Origin: Qipengyuania seohaensis
Lineage (GTDB): Bacteria > Pseudomonadota > Alphaproteobacteria > Sphingomonadales > Sphingomonadaceae
Direction: 5' to 3'
DNA: 64,000 nt
Assembly (NCBI RefSeq): GCF_002795865.1
Contig: NZ_CP024920.1
Coordinates: forward strand, 1,213,001-1,277,000
Of this stretch, positions 1 through 8,491 are shown one piece after another. The notes beneath the pieces were generated by a model, which was given only the letters and a program-made list of their open reading frames with translations, ran no database searches and was not told the DNA's origin. A program made the translations under genes and the position numbers. Position 1 is the stretch's first letter; every line of letters starts with the position of its first letter.

Positions 1-20
1 ATGGCTGCTAGCCACCCCTC

Positions 21-779
21 ATGAGTGATGCAACAACCGACACGCCAAGCAATACTTCAGGCGCCCAAACGATCCGGCCCGAAGAGGCCGCACATTTCGG
101 CAGACTGGCTCGGGACTGGTGGGACCCGAAGGGCTCGTCGGCCATGCTGCACAAGCTCAACCCTGTGCGCCTCCAATTCCTGCGCGATGCGATCGACGTC
201 CACTGGGCCGGCGATATCCGCAATGCGAGTCCGCTCGCCGGCAAGAGCGCCCTCGACGTCGGCTGCGGCGCAGGCCTGCTGTGCGAACCGCTGGCGCGCA
301 TGGGAGCGCAGGTTACGGGCGTAGATGCGGCGCCCGAGAACGTTGCTGCGGCCAGCGTTCATGCCGAGGGCGTGGGCCTCGACATACGGTATATGGCGGG
401 CGAGATCGGATCGCTCGATATTGGAAAATTCGACCTCGTCACCGCAATGGAAGTGATCGAGCATGTGGCCGACAAGGCCGCGTTCGTGCGCGAGCTGGCA
501 GCGCGCCTTTCCGACGACGGCCTCATGGTCCTCTCCACTCCCAACCGCACCTCCCAATCGCGCCTGTTGATGATCGGCGCGGCAGAGGGTCTGGGCATGA
601 TCCCCAGGGGCACCCACCACTGGGACGACTTCATCACGCCCGATGAGCTGCGCGACCTATTGTCCGAGGCGAGTCTTTCCATGGGCGAGCCGCGCGGGAT
701 CGGGTTTTCCCCGATGAAAGGCCTCCACCTCAGCGACGACACGGCGCTCAATTACATCGTCACCGCACGCAAGGCCTGA
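21..779 (+). CDS. ubiG: Ubiquinone O-methyltransferase UbiG
   Basis: This SAM-dependent methyltransferase carries out the two O-methylations of ubiquinone synthesis. At 252 aa it has the usual family length. SAM motif I, DVGCGAG, lies near residues 79-85, followed by the acidic residue of motif II in VTGVDAA near 102. The N-terminal HFGRLARDWWDPKG stretch and the later TPNRT and GTHHWDDF segments are typical of UbiG. The ATG at 21 gives the full-length protein, but only 20 bases precede it, so the ribosome site cannot be judged. ubiE and ubiB lie 6 kb downstream on the other strand. Identification is secure. Confidence 0.95.
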   Translation: MSDATTDTPSNTSGAQTIRPEEAAHFGRLARDWWDPKGSSAMLHKLNPVRLQFLRDAIDVHWAGDIRNASPLAGKSALDVGCGAGLLCEPLARMGAQVTGVDAAPENVAAASVHAEGVGLDIRYMAGEIGSLDIGKFDLVTAMEVIEHVADKAAFVRELAARLSDDGLMVLSTPNRTSQSRLLMIGAAEGLGMIPRGTHHWDDFITPDELRDLLSEASLSMGEPRGIGFSPMKGLHLSDDTALNYIVTARKA

Positions 780-780
780 G

Positions 781-815
781 ACCCGCCGTTAACCCGATCT
801 TTAGGATAGGCGGGT
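781..815 (+). terminator. Possible hairpin after ubiG
   Basis: ACCCGCC at 781-787 pairs with GGCGGGT at 809-815 around a 21-base loop, starting one base after the ubiG stop. There is no T-run, so this could be a weak terminator, an RNA-stabilising hairpin or chance. Confidence 0.25.
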
Positions 816-829
816 AGGCTCGCGTGATC

Positions 830-997
830 ATGATCAAGAAACTCCTCCTCGGCGGCGCGATCGTGCTTGGCCTGATTTACGGATCGGGTAGCAACCTCGG
901 CGCGGTCAAGCGCCAGATCACCGGCACGGCGAACGACAATGCACGCTCTGTGACGCAGGGCGACAATGGCGGCTGGAGCAATTCCAGCGGCTATTGA
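830..997 (+). CDS. Small hypothetical exported or membrane protein (55 aa)
   Basis: The ATG at 830 opens a 55-residue frame: a Lys-Lys pair, then a hydrophobic stretch (about residues 5-18), then a polar Gly/Asn/Ser-rich tail ending NSSGY. That looks like one membrane anchor or an uncleaved signal. An in-frame GTG at 824 is an alternative start. The frame overlaps the end of the convergent ArsC-like gene by 7 bases, as real neighbouring genes often do. I do not recognise a family. Coding status is supported by the start, the signal-like N-terminus and the tight fit between neighbours, but is unproven. Confidence 0.5.
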   Translation: MIKKLLLGGAIVLGLIYGSGSNLGAVKRQITGTANDNARSVTQGDNGGWSNSSGY

Positions 998-1338
998 AGC
1001 GCTGCCGCCCAGTCCTCTTCCTTGAATCCGACCAGTACCCCGCCCGCGTGTTCGACAACGGGCCGTTTGATCATGCTCGGGTGCTCCGCCATCAGCGCGA
1101 TCGCCTTTTCCCGGTCGATATCGGCCTTGGCTTCTTCGTCCAGCTTGCGAAAGGTGGTGCCGCGCTTGTTGAGCAGCACTTCCCAGCCCACCGCGTCCGA
1201 CCATGAGGCGAGCCTCGCCGGATCGGCTCCTTCCTTCTTGTAATCGTGGAAGTCGTAATCGATCGTCTGCGCGTCGAGCCACTTGCGGGCCTTCTTGACG
1301 GTGTCGCAATTGGGGATGCCGTAGAGCTGGATGGTCAC
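991..1338 (-). CDS. ArsC/Spx-family thioredoxin-fold protein (YffB-like)
   Basis: A 115-aa protein starting at GTG (complement of 1336-1338). The N-terminus IQLYGIPNCDTVKKA has the single conserved Cys of the ArsC/Spx fold (about residue 11) in the NCDT context of the YffB branch. Family members are arsenate-reductase-like, but the YffB branch is not shown to reduce arsenate, and no ars genes are nearby, so a thiol or glutathione-linked role is more plausible. It lies 119 bp downstream of ruvC on the same strand. No ATG fits the conserved N-terminus, so GTG is chosen. Confidence 0.8.
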   Translation of the reverse strand: MTIQLYGIPNCDTVKKARKWLDAQTIDYDFHDYKKEGADPARLASWSDAVGWEVLLNKRGTTFRKLDEEAKADIDREKAIALMAEHPSMIKRPVVEHAGGVLVGFKEEDWAAALQ

Positions 1339-1457
1339 GAGGCTTATCCTACAGAGTGGAACACATGGAACACGGTCCAGGCGGGAATTCCACCGGAGGC
1401 CGCAAAGCGCCGTGATCCGGCGGTTTGGTGGGGATTGGGCGCGCTCATCCCACAGGC

Positions 1458-1940
1458 CTAGCGCGAGGGCGGCGTGTAGGACAGGTGCGCATCGGCAATA
1501 GCGACTGCCAGCGCGTCGGCAGCATCGGCGCCGGCCAGTTTTGCGCCTGGGAGGAGCACTTTCAGCATGGCCTGAACCTGCGTCTTGTCGGCCCCGCCGG
1601 TCCCGACGACCGCCTTCTTGACCAGCCGCGCAGCGTGTTCGTTCACATCCAGCCCTGCGCCGCCGCAAGCCGCCAGCACAGCGCCGCGCGCTTGCGCGAG
1701 CTTGAGGGTCGACTGCGCGTTCTTGTTCGCGAAAACCTCTTCCGCCGCCGCCCGATCTGGGTCGTATTCGGCAATGACGGCTTGGATCGAGGTGTGCAGC
1801 AGCGACAGCCGCCGTACCATCGGCGCCTTGGCATCGGTCGGAATCTGGCCGTTCGCGATATGCATGATCCGGCTGCCTTCGACGCGGATCACGCCCCATC
1901 CCGTGCAGGACAGCGAGGGGTCGAGACCGAGAATCAGCAC
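1458..1940 (-). CDS. ruvC: Holliday junction endonuclease RuvC
   Basis: RuvC resolves four-way DNA junctions by paired nicks and normally works with the RuvAB motor. The 160-aa protein begins with LILGLDPSL, containing the first catalytic Asp, then AAEEVFANKN with a catalytic Glu, and ends with the acidic AADALAVAIADAH motif. The fold and length match the family. It sits downstream of yebC, the usual proteobacterial neighbour, but ruvA and ruvB do not follow; the next gene is the ArsC-like protein. A possible 30-codon frame lies between yebC and ruvC. Confidence 0.95.
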   Translation of the reverse strand: MLILGLDPSLSCTGWGVIRVEGSRIMHIANGQIPTDAKAPMVRRLSLLHTSIQAVIAEYDPDRAAAEEVFANKNAQSTLKLAQARGAVLAACGGAGLDVNEHAARLVKKAVVGTGGADKTQVQAMLKVLLPGAKLAGADAADALAVAIADAHLSYTPPSR

Positions 1941-1944
1941 GGCG

Positions 1945-2037
1945 TCACAACCCGATCATCCAGCCGAGCCGCCAGGCAATCGCCAGCAGGAATGCGCCGC
2001 CCAATACGATCCCGAGGATCCATTCGCGCAGCTTCAC
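1945..2037 (-). CDS. Candidate 30-aa membrane microprotein between yebC and ruvC
   Basis: A GTG at the complement of 2035-2037 opens a 30-residue frame that ends 4 bases before ruvC and begins 11 bases after the yebC stop. It encodes a short charged start (VKLREW) and then one hydrophobic span of about 20 residues. The frame fills the gap almost exactly, as co-translated small genes do. No strong Shine-Dalgarno sequence is visible, and reading could begin upstream at a CTG. Homologues are unknown to me; this is a candidate only. Confidence 0.4.
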   Translation of the reverse strand: MKLREWILGIVLGGAFLLAIAWRLGWMIGL

Positions 2038-2048
2038 CGGATAACCGA

Positions 2049-2795
2049 TCAGGCGTCCAGCTTGGCCATGACCTCGTCGGAGATTTCGTAATTGCCCCAG
2101 ACGGTCTGGACATCGTCGTCATCGTCGAGCGTGTCGATCAGCTTGAGCAGGGTCGATGCACCCTTCTCGTCCATTTCGACCGTGATATTGGGCTTCCACG
2201 CCAGCTTGACGTTTTCCGCCTCGCCCAGCGACTTTTCGAGGTCGCCTGCAACCTGATGGAGATCGTCGGCTGCAGTCCAGATTGTGTGACCTTCGGCAGT
2301 GCTTTCGATATCTTCCGCACCCGCTTCCATCGCGGCTTCGAGGACCTTGTCCTCGTCACCGACGCTGGCGGGATATTCGATCAGGCCAAGCCGTTCGAAG
2401 CCGTGCTGGACGCTGCCTTCGGTGCCGAGGTTGCCGCCGTTCTTGCTGAAAGCGGTGCGCACGGCGGTGGCGGTGCGGTTGCGGTTGTCGGTCAGCGCTT
2501 CGACGATGATCGCGCTGCCGCCTGGGCCATAGCCTTCGTAGCGCACTTCTTCGTAATTCTCGCCGTCGGTGGCCGATGCCTTGTCGATCGCGCGCTGGAT
2601 ATTGTCCTTCGGCATCGACTGGCTCTTGGCGGCGTTCACCGCCAGGCGCAGGCGCGGGTTCATGTCCGGATCGGGCATGCCCATCTTTGCCGCCACGGTG
2701 ATTTCGCGGCTCAGCTTGGAAAACAGGTTGGAGCGCTTCTTGTCCTGCGCGCCCTTGCGGTGCATGATGTTCTTGAATTTGGAATGGCCAGCCAT
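2049..2795 (-). CDS. yebC: YebC/PmpR family regulator (TACO1-like)
   Basis: The 248-aa protein opens with the diagnostic [15 protein letters not shown] and carries the RYEGYGPGG motif in the middle. Members are described as DNA-binding regulators and, in newer work, as translation factors that relieve ribosome stalling; the sequence does not distinguish these. A run of five Asp lies near the C-terminus. It is the first gene of a minus-strand set with ruvC, the common arrangement. The ATG at 2795 matches the conserved family start. Confidence 0.93.
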   Translation of the reverse strand: MAGHSKFKNIMHRKGAQDKKRSNLFSKLSREITVAAKMGMPDPDMNPRLRLAVNAAKSQSMPKDNIQRAIDKASATDGENYEEVRYEGYGPGGSAIIVEALTDNRNRTATAVRTAFSKNGGNLGTEGSVQHGFERLGLIEYPASVGDEDKVLEAAMEAGAEDIESTAEGHTIWTAADDLHQVAGDLEKSLGEAENVKLAWKPNITVEMDEKGASTLLKLIDTLDDDDDVQTVWGNYEISDEVMAKLDA

Positions 2796-3034
2796 GGCTC
2801 GTCTCTGCCTTACGCAAAATGGGATTAATCGCGGCGACCCTTAGCCGCGTTGAGGGCACTGCGACAACCCTCCAGCGGGATGCAACATAAGTGAATCCGG
2901 CCATTCAAAGCCGGTTCATGGCCTTTGGTATAGAAGTTGCTCTATTCACTGGCAGATTGTCTTGGGGAAAGGCAGACTGCCCCATGTTTCCCGTTTGGTG
3001 TATATGATCTGCCAACGCGTGAAAGGACCAAGCT

Positions 3035-3745
3035 ATGACTACCCGTAAACAGGGAATGGGGCGTAAGCTGAAGCTGGCCTCCGTACCGATGATCCTCGCA
3101 GGCCTCGCAGCCTGCGCCACGCCTGCCTTCAAGGCCGACGTGACCCGTTTCGAAACCAAGATGCCCGCCCCGACCGGCGAAAGCTATTTCGTGGTCGCAG
3201 ACGATCCGGCACTCGCCGGCGGTCTGGAATTCTCGATGTACGCCGACCAGGTCGAAGCGCAGATGGAGCGCTTGGGCTATGCGCAGGCCGCATCGGCTGA
3301 AGACGCGAGTCTGCTGGTGCGGTTTGACTACGGCGTCGATAACGGGCGCGAGCGTGTCCGCACGACCGGCTTCCACGACCCGTTCTACTCGCCGTGGTAC
3401 GGCTATCGCGGGCACCTGGGCTATGTCCGTCCGCGCTACTACCGCACCCGCGACGGCCGCATTTTCCGCACGAGCTATTACGGCAGCAGCTGGGGCTACG
3501 GCTTCAACGATCCGTGGTTCGGTAGCCCGGAAGTGCGCAGCTACACGGTCTATACAAGCGGCATCGACATGAAGATCGACCGCGCGGCGACGGGTGAGCG
3601 CCTGTTCGAAGGCAAGGCGCAGGCCCTGTCCACCTCGAACCGCCTGCAGTACCTGGTGCCGAACCTGGTCGAAGCCATGTTCACGGACTTCCCAGGCAAT
3701 TCGGGTGAAACCGTACGCATCTCGGTCAAGCCGGAAGACCGGTAA
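3035..3745 (+). CDS. DUF4136 lipoprotein
   Basis: A 236-aa envelope lipoprotein. A Lys/Arg-rich start is followed by a hydrophobic segment and the lipobox LAGLAAC, with the lipidated Cys near residue 27. The body fits DUF4136: FEVTRF-like entry, the Tyr/Arg/Gly-rich centre (YRGHLGYVRPRYYRT), and a C-terminal region with VPNLVEAMFTDFPG. Function is unknown; members are outer-membrane or periplasmic lipoproteins. It is monocistronic, flanked by 239 bp upstream and by a clear terminator downstream. The ATG at 3035 has AAAGGA about 10 bases upstream. Confidence 0.8.
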   Translation: MTTRKQGMGRKLKLASVPMILAGLAACATPAFKADVTRFETKMPAPTGESYFVVADDPALAGGLEFSMYADQVEAQMERLGYAQAASAEDASLLVRFDYGVDNGRERVRTTGFHDPFYSPWYGYRGHLGYVRPRYYRTRDGRIFRTSYYGSSWGYGFNDPWFGSPEVRSYTVYTSGIDMKIDRAATGERLFEGKAQALSTSNRLQYLVPNLVEAMFTDFPGNSGETVRISVKPEDR

Positions 3746-3787
3746 GTGCCCGATCGCATTGAAGCGGTATATAGATGAACTGGAAAG

Positions 3788-3815
3788 GGCGGCTCGGCGA
3801 CGGGCCGCCTTTTTT
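3788..3815 (+). terminator. Rho-independent terminator after the DUF4136 gene
   Basis: GGCGGC (3788-3793) pairs with GCCGCC (3804-3809) around a 10-base loop and is followed at once by six T (3810-3815). It lies 42 bp after the stop codon, as expected for an intrinsic terminator. Confidence 0.85.
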
Positions 3816-3879
3816 CTTGCGCTTTCCGAGATGCACGTGATCGTGCTATAAAACGTCGCGATATGAGGGAGTTGAGACC

Positions 3880-4167
3880 ATGAGGGCACTTGCCGCACCG
3901 GCAGCGAGCCGTATTCGCGCGATCTACTGGACCCTGGCGGCTCTGGTCTTGGTACTTCCCGCCATCGCGATGAACGTCACCGCCGACGTTGCCTGGGGTC
4001 CGGGCGATTTCGCGCTCATGGGCGGATTGCTGGGCATGGTCGGGATCGGTATCGAAATGGCCTTGCGGGCAAGGCTGGACGCACGTGCACGGCTTCTGGC
4101 CATTGCCGCGATGATCACGCTCTTCCTCTTGGTCTGGGCCGAACTGGCCGTGGGGCTGTTCGACTAG
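3880..4167 (+). CDS. Small membrane protein (95 aa), function unknown
   Basis: The protein has three hydrophobic segments (about residues 15-32, 42-62 and 70-92) with Arg-rich loops, so it is probably an inner-membrane protein. I recognise no family. The start ATG at 3880 has GAGGGAGTTGAG upstream, and a TATAAA element at 3847-3852 could be a -10 box, giving this gene its own promoter behind the preceding terminator. Its stop shares the sequence CTAG with the stop of the convergent dut gene, a 4-base overlap. Confidence 0.7.
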   Translation: MRALAAPAASRIRAIYWTLAALVLVLPAIAMNVTADVAWGPGDFALMGGLLGMVGIGIEMALRARLDARARLLAIAAMITLFLLVWAELAVGLFD

Positions 4168-4625
4168 GCGAGTTTCGCGTGGCCACCGGTCGAGCCGAAC
4201 CCGCCCTCGCCGCGTGTCGTTTCGTCGAGCTCGTCGACCTCTTGCCATGCAGCCTGCGTGACGGGCGCCAGCACGAGCTGGGCGATCCGGTCACCGCGTT
4301 CGATCGCAAAACTCTCTTCGCCGTGATTGATCAGCAGGACCTTCAACTCGCCGCGATAGTCGCTGTCGATCGTGCCCGGCGTGTTCGGCACCGTGATTCC
4401 GTGCTTGAAGGCAAGGCCCGAACGCGGGCGGACCTGTATTTCGTACCCGTCGGGAATGGCGACCGCAAAGCCGGTGGCGACCGCATGGCGCTGCCCGGGC
4501 TTGAGGCTCACGGCCTCGGCTGAAAGGACATCCATGCCCGCTGCGCCATCGGTGGCATAGCGGGGGAGATCGAGGCCGTGGCCATGGGGCAGGCGTTTCA
4601 GCCTCACACCGACCGGATCAGTCAT
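4164..4625 (-). CDS. dut: dUTP diphosphatase (dUTPase)
   Basis: Dut hydrolyses dUTP to dUMP, keeping uracil out of DNA and supplying dTMP synthesis. The 153-aa protein has the trimeric dUTPase motifs in order: [42 protein letters not shown], and the C-terminal P-loop-like [10 protein letters not shown] that closes over the substrate. The ATG at the complement of 4623-4625 overlaps the end of coaBC by 8 bases, so the two are translationally coupled. The coaBC-dut pairing is widespread in proteobacteria. Confidence 0.95.
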   Translation of the reverse strand: MTDPVGVRLKRLPHGHGLDLPRYATDGAAGMDVLSAEAVSLKPGQRHAVATGFAVAIPDGYEIQVRPRSGLAFKHGITVPNTPGTIDSDYRGELKVLLINHGEESFAIERGDRIAQLVLAPVTQAAWQEVDELDETTRGEGGFGSTGGHAKLA

Positions 4626-6405
4626 GTTCGTCGTCGTCCTGCGGTTCGACCAGCGCTTCGGCAGCGCGGCGGACCAATTCGCGCGCCACTTCTTCCTTGG
4701 GCATTTCCGGCAGGCTTTCGACACCCTTGGGGGTGACGATATGGACCTGGTTGATGTCGCCGCCCATCACGCTTTCGCCGACGGCACCGGCAACATCATT
4801 GGCGATGATCCAGTCTGCGCCCTTGCGCTTGCGCTTGGTCTTGGCGTTTTCGACCACGTTTTCCGTCTCGGCAGCGAAGCCGATGAGGAGGTGCGGTCGC
4901 TTGCGGCCGGCAGCCACTGCGGCAAGAATATCAGGGTTTTCGGCAAGAATGAGCGCGGGCGGCGCGCTGCCCCGCTTCTTCATCTTGTCGGCGGCGACGT
5001 GCTTGCTCTTCCAGTCGGACACCGCAGCAACCATAAACGCAGCATCGGCGGGCAGCGCATTGCGCACTTCCTCGGCCATGTCATCGGCGGTTTCGACGTC
5101 GATCCGGTCGACCCCATGCGGAGTCGGCAGGTGCACCGGCCCGGAAATCAGCGTCACGCGGGCACCGGCGGCAGCGGCCATTGCGGCGATCGCAAAGCCC
5201 TGCTTCCCGCTCGAACGGTTGGCGATATAGCGCACCGGATCGATCGGCTCGCGCGTCGGGCCGGCGGTGACCAGCACGTGCTTGCCGTAAAGCGGGCGGT
5301 GTTCGGGATCGGGATCGAATTCGGGCTGCCCGGCGAGCGGGGAATCCTCGAAAGCGACTTCCTGCGTCTGCACGTCTTCTTCGACCGGTTGCGGCTTGGC
5401 GCGTTCGTCCTTGCGGGCAACGGTATGGTTCAATGCTTCGGGATCGATCGGCGGTGCGGCTGCGGCCGCGCCCTTCTTCGCCAGCAGCGGCCCTGCGAGA
5501 TCGGGATCGATCTCGGTGTTCTCGACCAGCGCCTCGGCATCGAGCATTTCCGGCTCGGGCAGGTCCTCGAGCTCTTCGTACTCTTCCTCGATCTCTTCGT
5601 GCGAGCGCTTCGCAGTCGAGCGCGGGATGATCATCGACAGCAAGCCGCCAAGGCCGCCGCCGCTCTTTACAATCTCTTCCTCGTCTTCCGGTTCGAGCGC
5701 CTCGATTTCGGGCGCTTCGGCTTCGATGTCTTCGACGTCCGCCTCTTTAACCGGCGCTGCGAGCTGCGGGGTCGGCGCTGCCAGTTCGGGCAGATCGATA
5801 TCGATTTCGAGTTCTTCGGCGATCTTCGACAGGATCGCTACCGGCTCGGGAAGGCGCCCGGGGCCGAATTCGCCGCAGGCCATCGGGCCTTCGTCGGGAT
5901 CCATGACCTTAACGCCTGCCTGCCGCAGCCAGTCGGCATTGCGCTGGGTGGCGGAATGCTCCCACATCTTCACGTTCATTGCCGGAACCGTCAGCACCGG
6001 CTTGTCCGTGGCGAGGATCAGCGTGGTCGCCAGGTCGTCCGCGATACCGGCCGCCATCTTGGCGAGCAGGTCCGCCGTCGCCGGGCACACGACCACCAGA
6101 TCCGCATCGCGGCTCAGCTGGATATGCCCCATCTCGACCTCGTCCTTGAGGTCGAAGAGCGAGGTGTAGACTTTCTTGCCCGAGAGGGCCGCCAGCGCCA
6201 TGGGCGTGACGAACTGCTGTCCGCCTTCGGTGAGAACGCAGGTAACCTCGCCCCCGGCCCTGCGGATGAGGCGTACGAGTTCGCACGACTTGTAGGCAGC
6301 GATACCGCCGCCGATGACGAGCAGGATCCTGGGGCCGCTCACTTCGCGGTCCCGCTCGAATTCTTCACTGGCGCTGTCCGCGCCGATCGGCTGGTGCATT
6401 CCCAT
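4618..6405 (-). CDS. coaBC: Bifunctional CoaBC with a long acidic inter-domain insert
   Basis: CoaBC makes 4'-phosphopantetheine for coenzyme A: CoaB joins Cys to phosphopantothenate using CTP, and CoaC, an FMN enzyme, decarboxylates the product. The CoaC half (about residues 25-200) shows GGGIAAYKS, the active-site His in GHIQL (about 94), PAMNVKMW and the Cys of [10 protein letters not shown] (about 177). The CoaB half starts near 373 with [13 protein letters not shown] and contains RSSGKQG, AENPDIL and the ADKMKKR lysines. Between them are about 170 extra residues rich in Glu, Asp, Pro and Ala, so the protein is 595 aa against roughly 400 for the family. The frame is intact and dut overlaps its end. 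Confidence 0.95.
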   Translation of the reverse strand: MGMHQPIGADSASEEFERDREVSGPRILLVIGGGIAAYKSCELVRLIRRAGGEVTCVLTEGGQQFVTPMALAALSGKKVYTSLFDLKDEVEMGHIQLSRDADLVVVCPATADLLAKMAAGIADDLATTLILATDKPVLTVPAMNVKMWEHSATQRNADWLRQAGVKVMDPDEGPMACGEFGPGRLPEPVAILSKIAEELEIDIDLPELAAPTPQLAAPVKEADVEDIEAEAPEIEALEPEDEEEIVKSGGGLGGLLSMIIPRSTAKRSHEEIEEEYEELEDLPEPEMLDAEALVENTEIDPDLAGPLLAKKGAAAAAPPIDPEALNHTVARKDERAKPQPVEEDVQTQEVAFEDSPLAGQPEFDPDPEHRPLYGKHVLVTAGPTREPIDPVRYIANRSSGKQGFAIAAMAAAAGARVTLISGPVHLPTPHGVDRIDVETADDMAEEVRNALPADAAFMVAAVSDWKSKHVAADKMKKRGSAPPALILAENPDILAAVAAGRKRPHLLIGFAAETENVVENAKTKRKRKGADWIIANDVAGAVGESVMGGDINQVHIVTPKGVESLPEMPKEEVARELVRRAAEALVEPQDDDEHD

Positions 6406-6528
6406 TGCGTCATTGTTGCGCTTGCTAGCGCCCCCTGTCCGTCATTGCCAGCACGCAAAACGCGCGCGATTGCCCAAATACCCTTGCCACCCTATGGTTT
6501 AAAAAAAGGAAACGGAGGGGTTTCGCTT

Positions 6529-6912
6529 ATGAATTTCGTTCTTGCCGCGCTGATTGCGCTGGGTGCTCTGCTCGATCTGGTTCTCGGAGTGAGCTTTTTC
6601 GTCGACCCTGCGCTTGCAGGAGCAGACTTCGGCCTGACCGCCAGCGGAGCCATGGGACTTTCCGCCATGCGGGGCGATTTCACCGCCTTCTTCCTGGTTG
6701 CTGCCTTCTTCATGGCCTGGGGCGCGTGGAAGCGCCGCGGCGACGTGTTGCTGCCTGCACTGCTGCTGTTCGCGACTGCCTTTACCGGACGGCTGGTGAA
6801 CCTTTTCGCGGTCGGGACCTACGAAGGCTGGTGGATGCCGATGCTGGTGGAAGCGGCGCACGTCTTCGTGCTGACCTTCGCCATGCTGCGCTGGCGCGGG
6901 CGGACTGCGTGA
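6529..6912 (+). CDS. Small four-helix membrane protein (possibly DUF4345 type)
   Basis: The 127-aa protein has four hydrophobic segments (about residues 3-25, 50-66, 72-95 and 102-121). Length and layout resemble the DUF4345 group of small membrane proteins, a tentative match. The ATG at 6529 has GGAGGGG about 7 bases upstream. It lies on the plus strand between the minus-strand genes coaBC and ubiB, breaking an otherwise typical block, and stops one base before the ubiB stop. No role can be assigned. Confidence 0.65.
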   Translation: MNFVLAALIALGALLDLVLGVSFFVDPALAGADFGLTASGAMGLSAMRGDFTAFFLVAAFFMAWGAWKRRGDVLLPALLLFATAFTGRLVNLFAVGTYEGWWMPMLVEAAHVFVLTFAMLRWRGRTA

Positions 6913-6913
6913 C

Positions 6914-8491
6914 CTAGCCGATCCAGCCCTGGGTCGCTGCGGCCCAACCCGCGAGGCCCGCTCCTGCTGCAACGAGCAGGTAGCCGAGCACGCCGCGTCG
7001 CTCCTGCTTTCGCGCACGGCGTTCCCACACCAGTTCCACATCCGGTAGCGGTGGCGGTTCGGGTGCGCCGCCCTTGGGCGGGAAGCGATCTTCGATCCGG
7101 CGCACGAGATCGGGTATGCGAAGCAGCGTTTCGGTATCGGTCCGGATACGGTCCGCAATCGCGGCCTCCGGACCAAGTTCGTCGCGGATCCAGCTGCGCA
7201 CATAGGGCGCGGACGTGTCCCACATGTTGATCTGCGGGTTGAGCTGAGTGGCGATGCCTTCGACCATGACCATGGTCTTTTGCAGCAGCAGCAGGTGCGG
7301 CTGCGTTTGCATGTCGAAATCGCGGGTAATGGCGAAGAGCCCGTCGAGCATCTGGCCGACCGAAAGCTCGCTCACCGGTTTCCCGCGCATGGGCTCGCCC
7401 ACTGCCCTCAGCGCCGTCGCGAACTCGTCGACATTGTGATAGCTCGGCACGTATTGCGCCTCGAAATGGATTTCGGCGACGCGTTTGTAATTGCCCGTCG
7501 TCAGGCCGTAGAGGATTTCCGCCAGCCACATGCGTGCCTGCCGGTCGATCCGACCCATGATGCCGAAATCGATGGCGGCAATGGTCCCGTCCGCTTTCAC
7601 GAACAGGTTCCCCTGGTGCATGTCGGCATGGAAGAAACCGGCGGCAATCGCCTGCTTCAGGAAGGCGAGAACAAGGCGGTTCGCCAATTCTGCGGTATCG
7701 TGGCCCGCAGCCTTCAGGGCTTCGGTGTTGCTGATCTTGATGCCGTCGATCCAGTCGATGGTCATCACACGCCCATTCGTGCGGTCCCAGTCGATGCCCG
7801 GTATCTCGTACCCCGGCGTACCCACCATGTGTTCGGCCAGTTCCGATGCCGAGGCCGCTTCGCGTCGCAGGTCCAGCTCGCGAGCGGTCCAGCGCTTGAA
7901 GTTTGCGATGACGAGCCGCGGACGAAGCCGCGCGGCCTCTCCGCCCATCGCCTCGACATGGGCCGCTGCCCATTCGTAGGTGTCGATATCGCGAGCAAAC
8001 TGCTCTCGAACTCCGGGCCGAAGAACTTTTACCGCGACCTCACGGCCTTCGGTCGCAACCGCACGGTGGACCTGCGCGATCGAGGCTGCGCCGATCGGTT
8101 CCGGATCGAACTCGGAATAGAGCGCTTCCAGCGGCTGTTCGAAACTGGCCTCGATGCTCTGCCTGATATGCTCGAAACCGACTGGGGGCAGATCGTCCTG
8201 CAGCTTGAGAAGGTTGCGCGCTGCGTCTTCGCCTACGAGGTCGGGCCGTGTCGCCAGCGTCTGTCCCAGCTTGATAGCCGCCGGGCCGATATCGCGAAAG
8301 GCTCCGGCGTAATCTGGCTCACGCGACTTGATCGTGCCGATGCTGAAGAGGCCGATAAGCCGCTTGACGGGGGCCGGAGTGTTCGGGTCGTTCTGGATAC
8401 CGCGCAGGGCACCATGCCGCGCCAGGATGCGCGCCCAACGACCAAGTCGCCAGATATGCGTTGCGGGGCGTGTCACGCCTATACCTTCCAC
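6914..8491 (-). CDS. ubiB: UbiB, ABC1/ADCK-family atypical kinase for ubiquinone synthesis
   Basis: UbiB is a membrane-bound protein-kinase-like ATPase needed for ubiquinone synthesis; its exact step is unsettled. At 525 aa it has the full family length. The KLGQ motif that defines the group is near residues 74-77, followed by the nucleotide-binding Lys in VAVKVLRPG, FFHADMHQGN and the metal-binding AIDFGIMG. A hydrophobic C-terminal anchor (about 498-520) is present. Its start overlaps the end of ubiE by 13 bases, marking an operon. Confidence 0.94.
   Translation of the reverse strand: MEGIGVTRPATHIWRLGRWARILARHGALRGIQNDPNTPAPVKRLIGLFSIGTIKSREPDYAGAFRDIGPAAIKLGQTLATRPDLVGEDAARNLLKLQDDLPPVGFEHIRQSIEASFEQPLEALYSEFDPEPIGAASIAQVHRAVATEGREVAVKVLRPGVREQFARDIDTYEWAAAHVEAMGGEAARLRPRLVIANFKRWTARELDLRREAASASELAEHMVGTPGYEIPGIDWDRTNGRVMTIDWIDGIKISNTEALKAAGHDTAELANRLVLAFLKQAIAAGFFHADMHQGNLFVKADGTIAAIDFGIMGRIDRQARMWLAEILYGLTTGNYKRVAEIHFEAQYVPSYHNVDEFATALRAVGEPMRGKPVSELSVGQMLDGLFAITRDFDMQTQPHLLLLQKTMVMVEGIATQLNPQINMWDTSAPYVRSWIRDELGPEAAIADRIRTDTETLLRIPDLVRRIEDRFPPKGGAPEPPPLPDVELVWERRARKQERRGVLGYLLVAAGAGLAGWAAATQGWIG

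Noticed and set aside
825..836. Perfect palindrome TGATCATGATCA around the start codon of the 55-aa protein
   Set aside because: It is short and made of overlapping TGATCA units and the ATG itself; without conservation there is no reason to call it an operator.
991..1338. Arsenate reductase of an arsenic-resistance operon
   Set aside because: The protein belongs to the YffB branch of the fold, and no arsR, arsB or acr3 gene is nearby.
4624..6912. Very long plus-strand open frame (762 codons) opposite coaBC
   Set aside because: It is the antisense shadow of coaBC in GC-rich DNA; only its last 127 codons, from the ATG at 6529, look like a real membrane protein.
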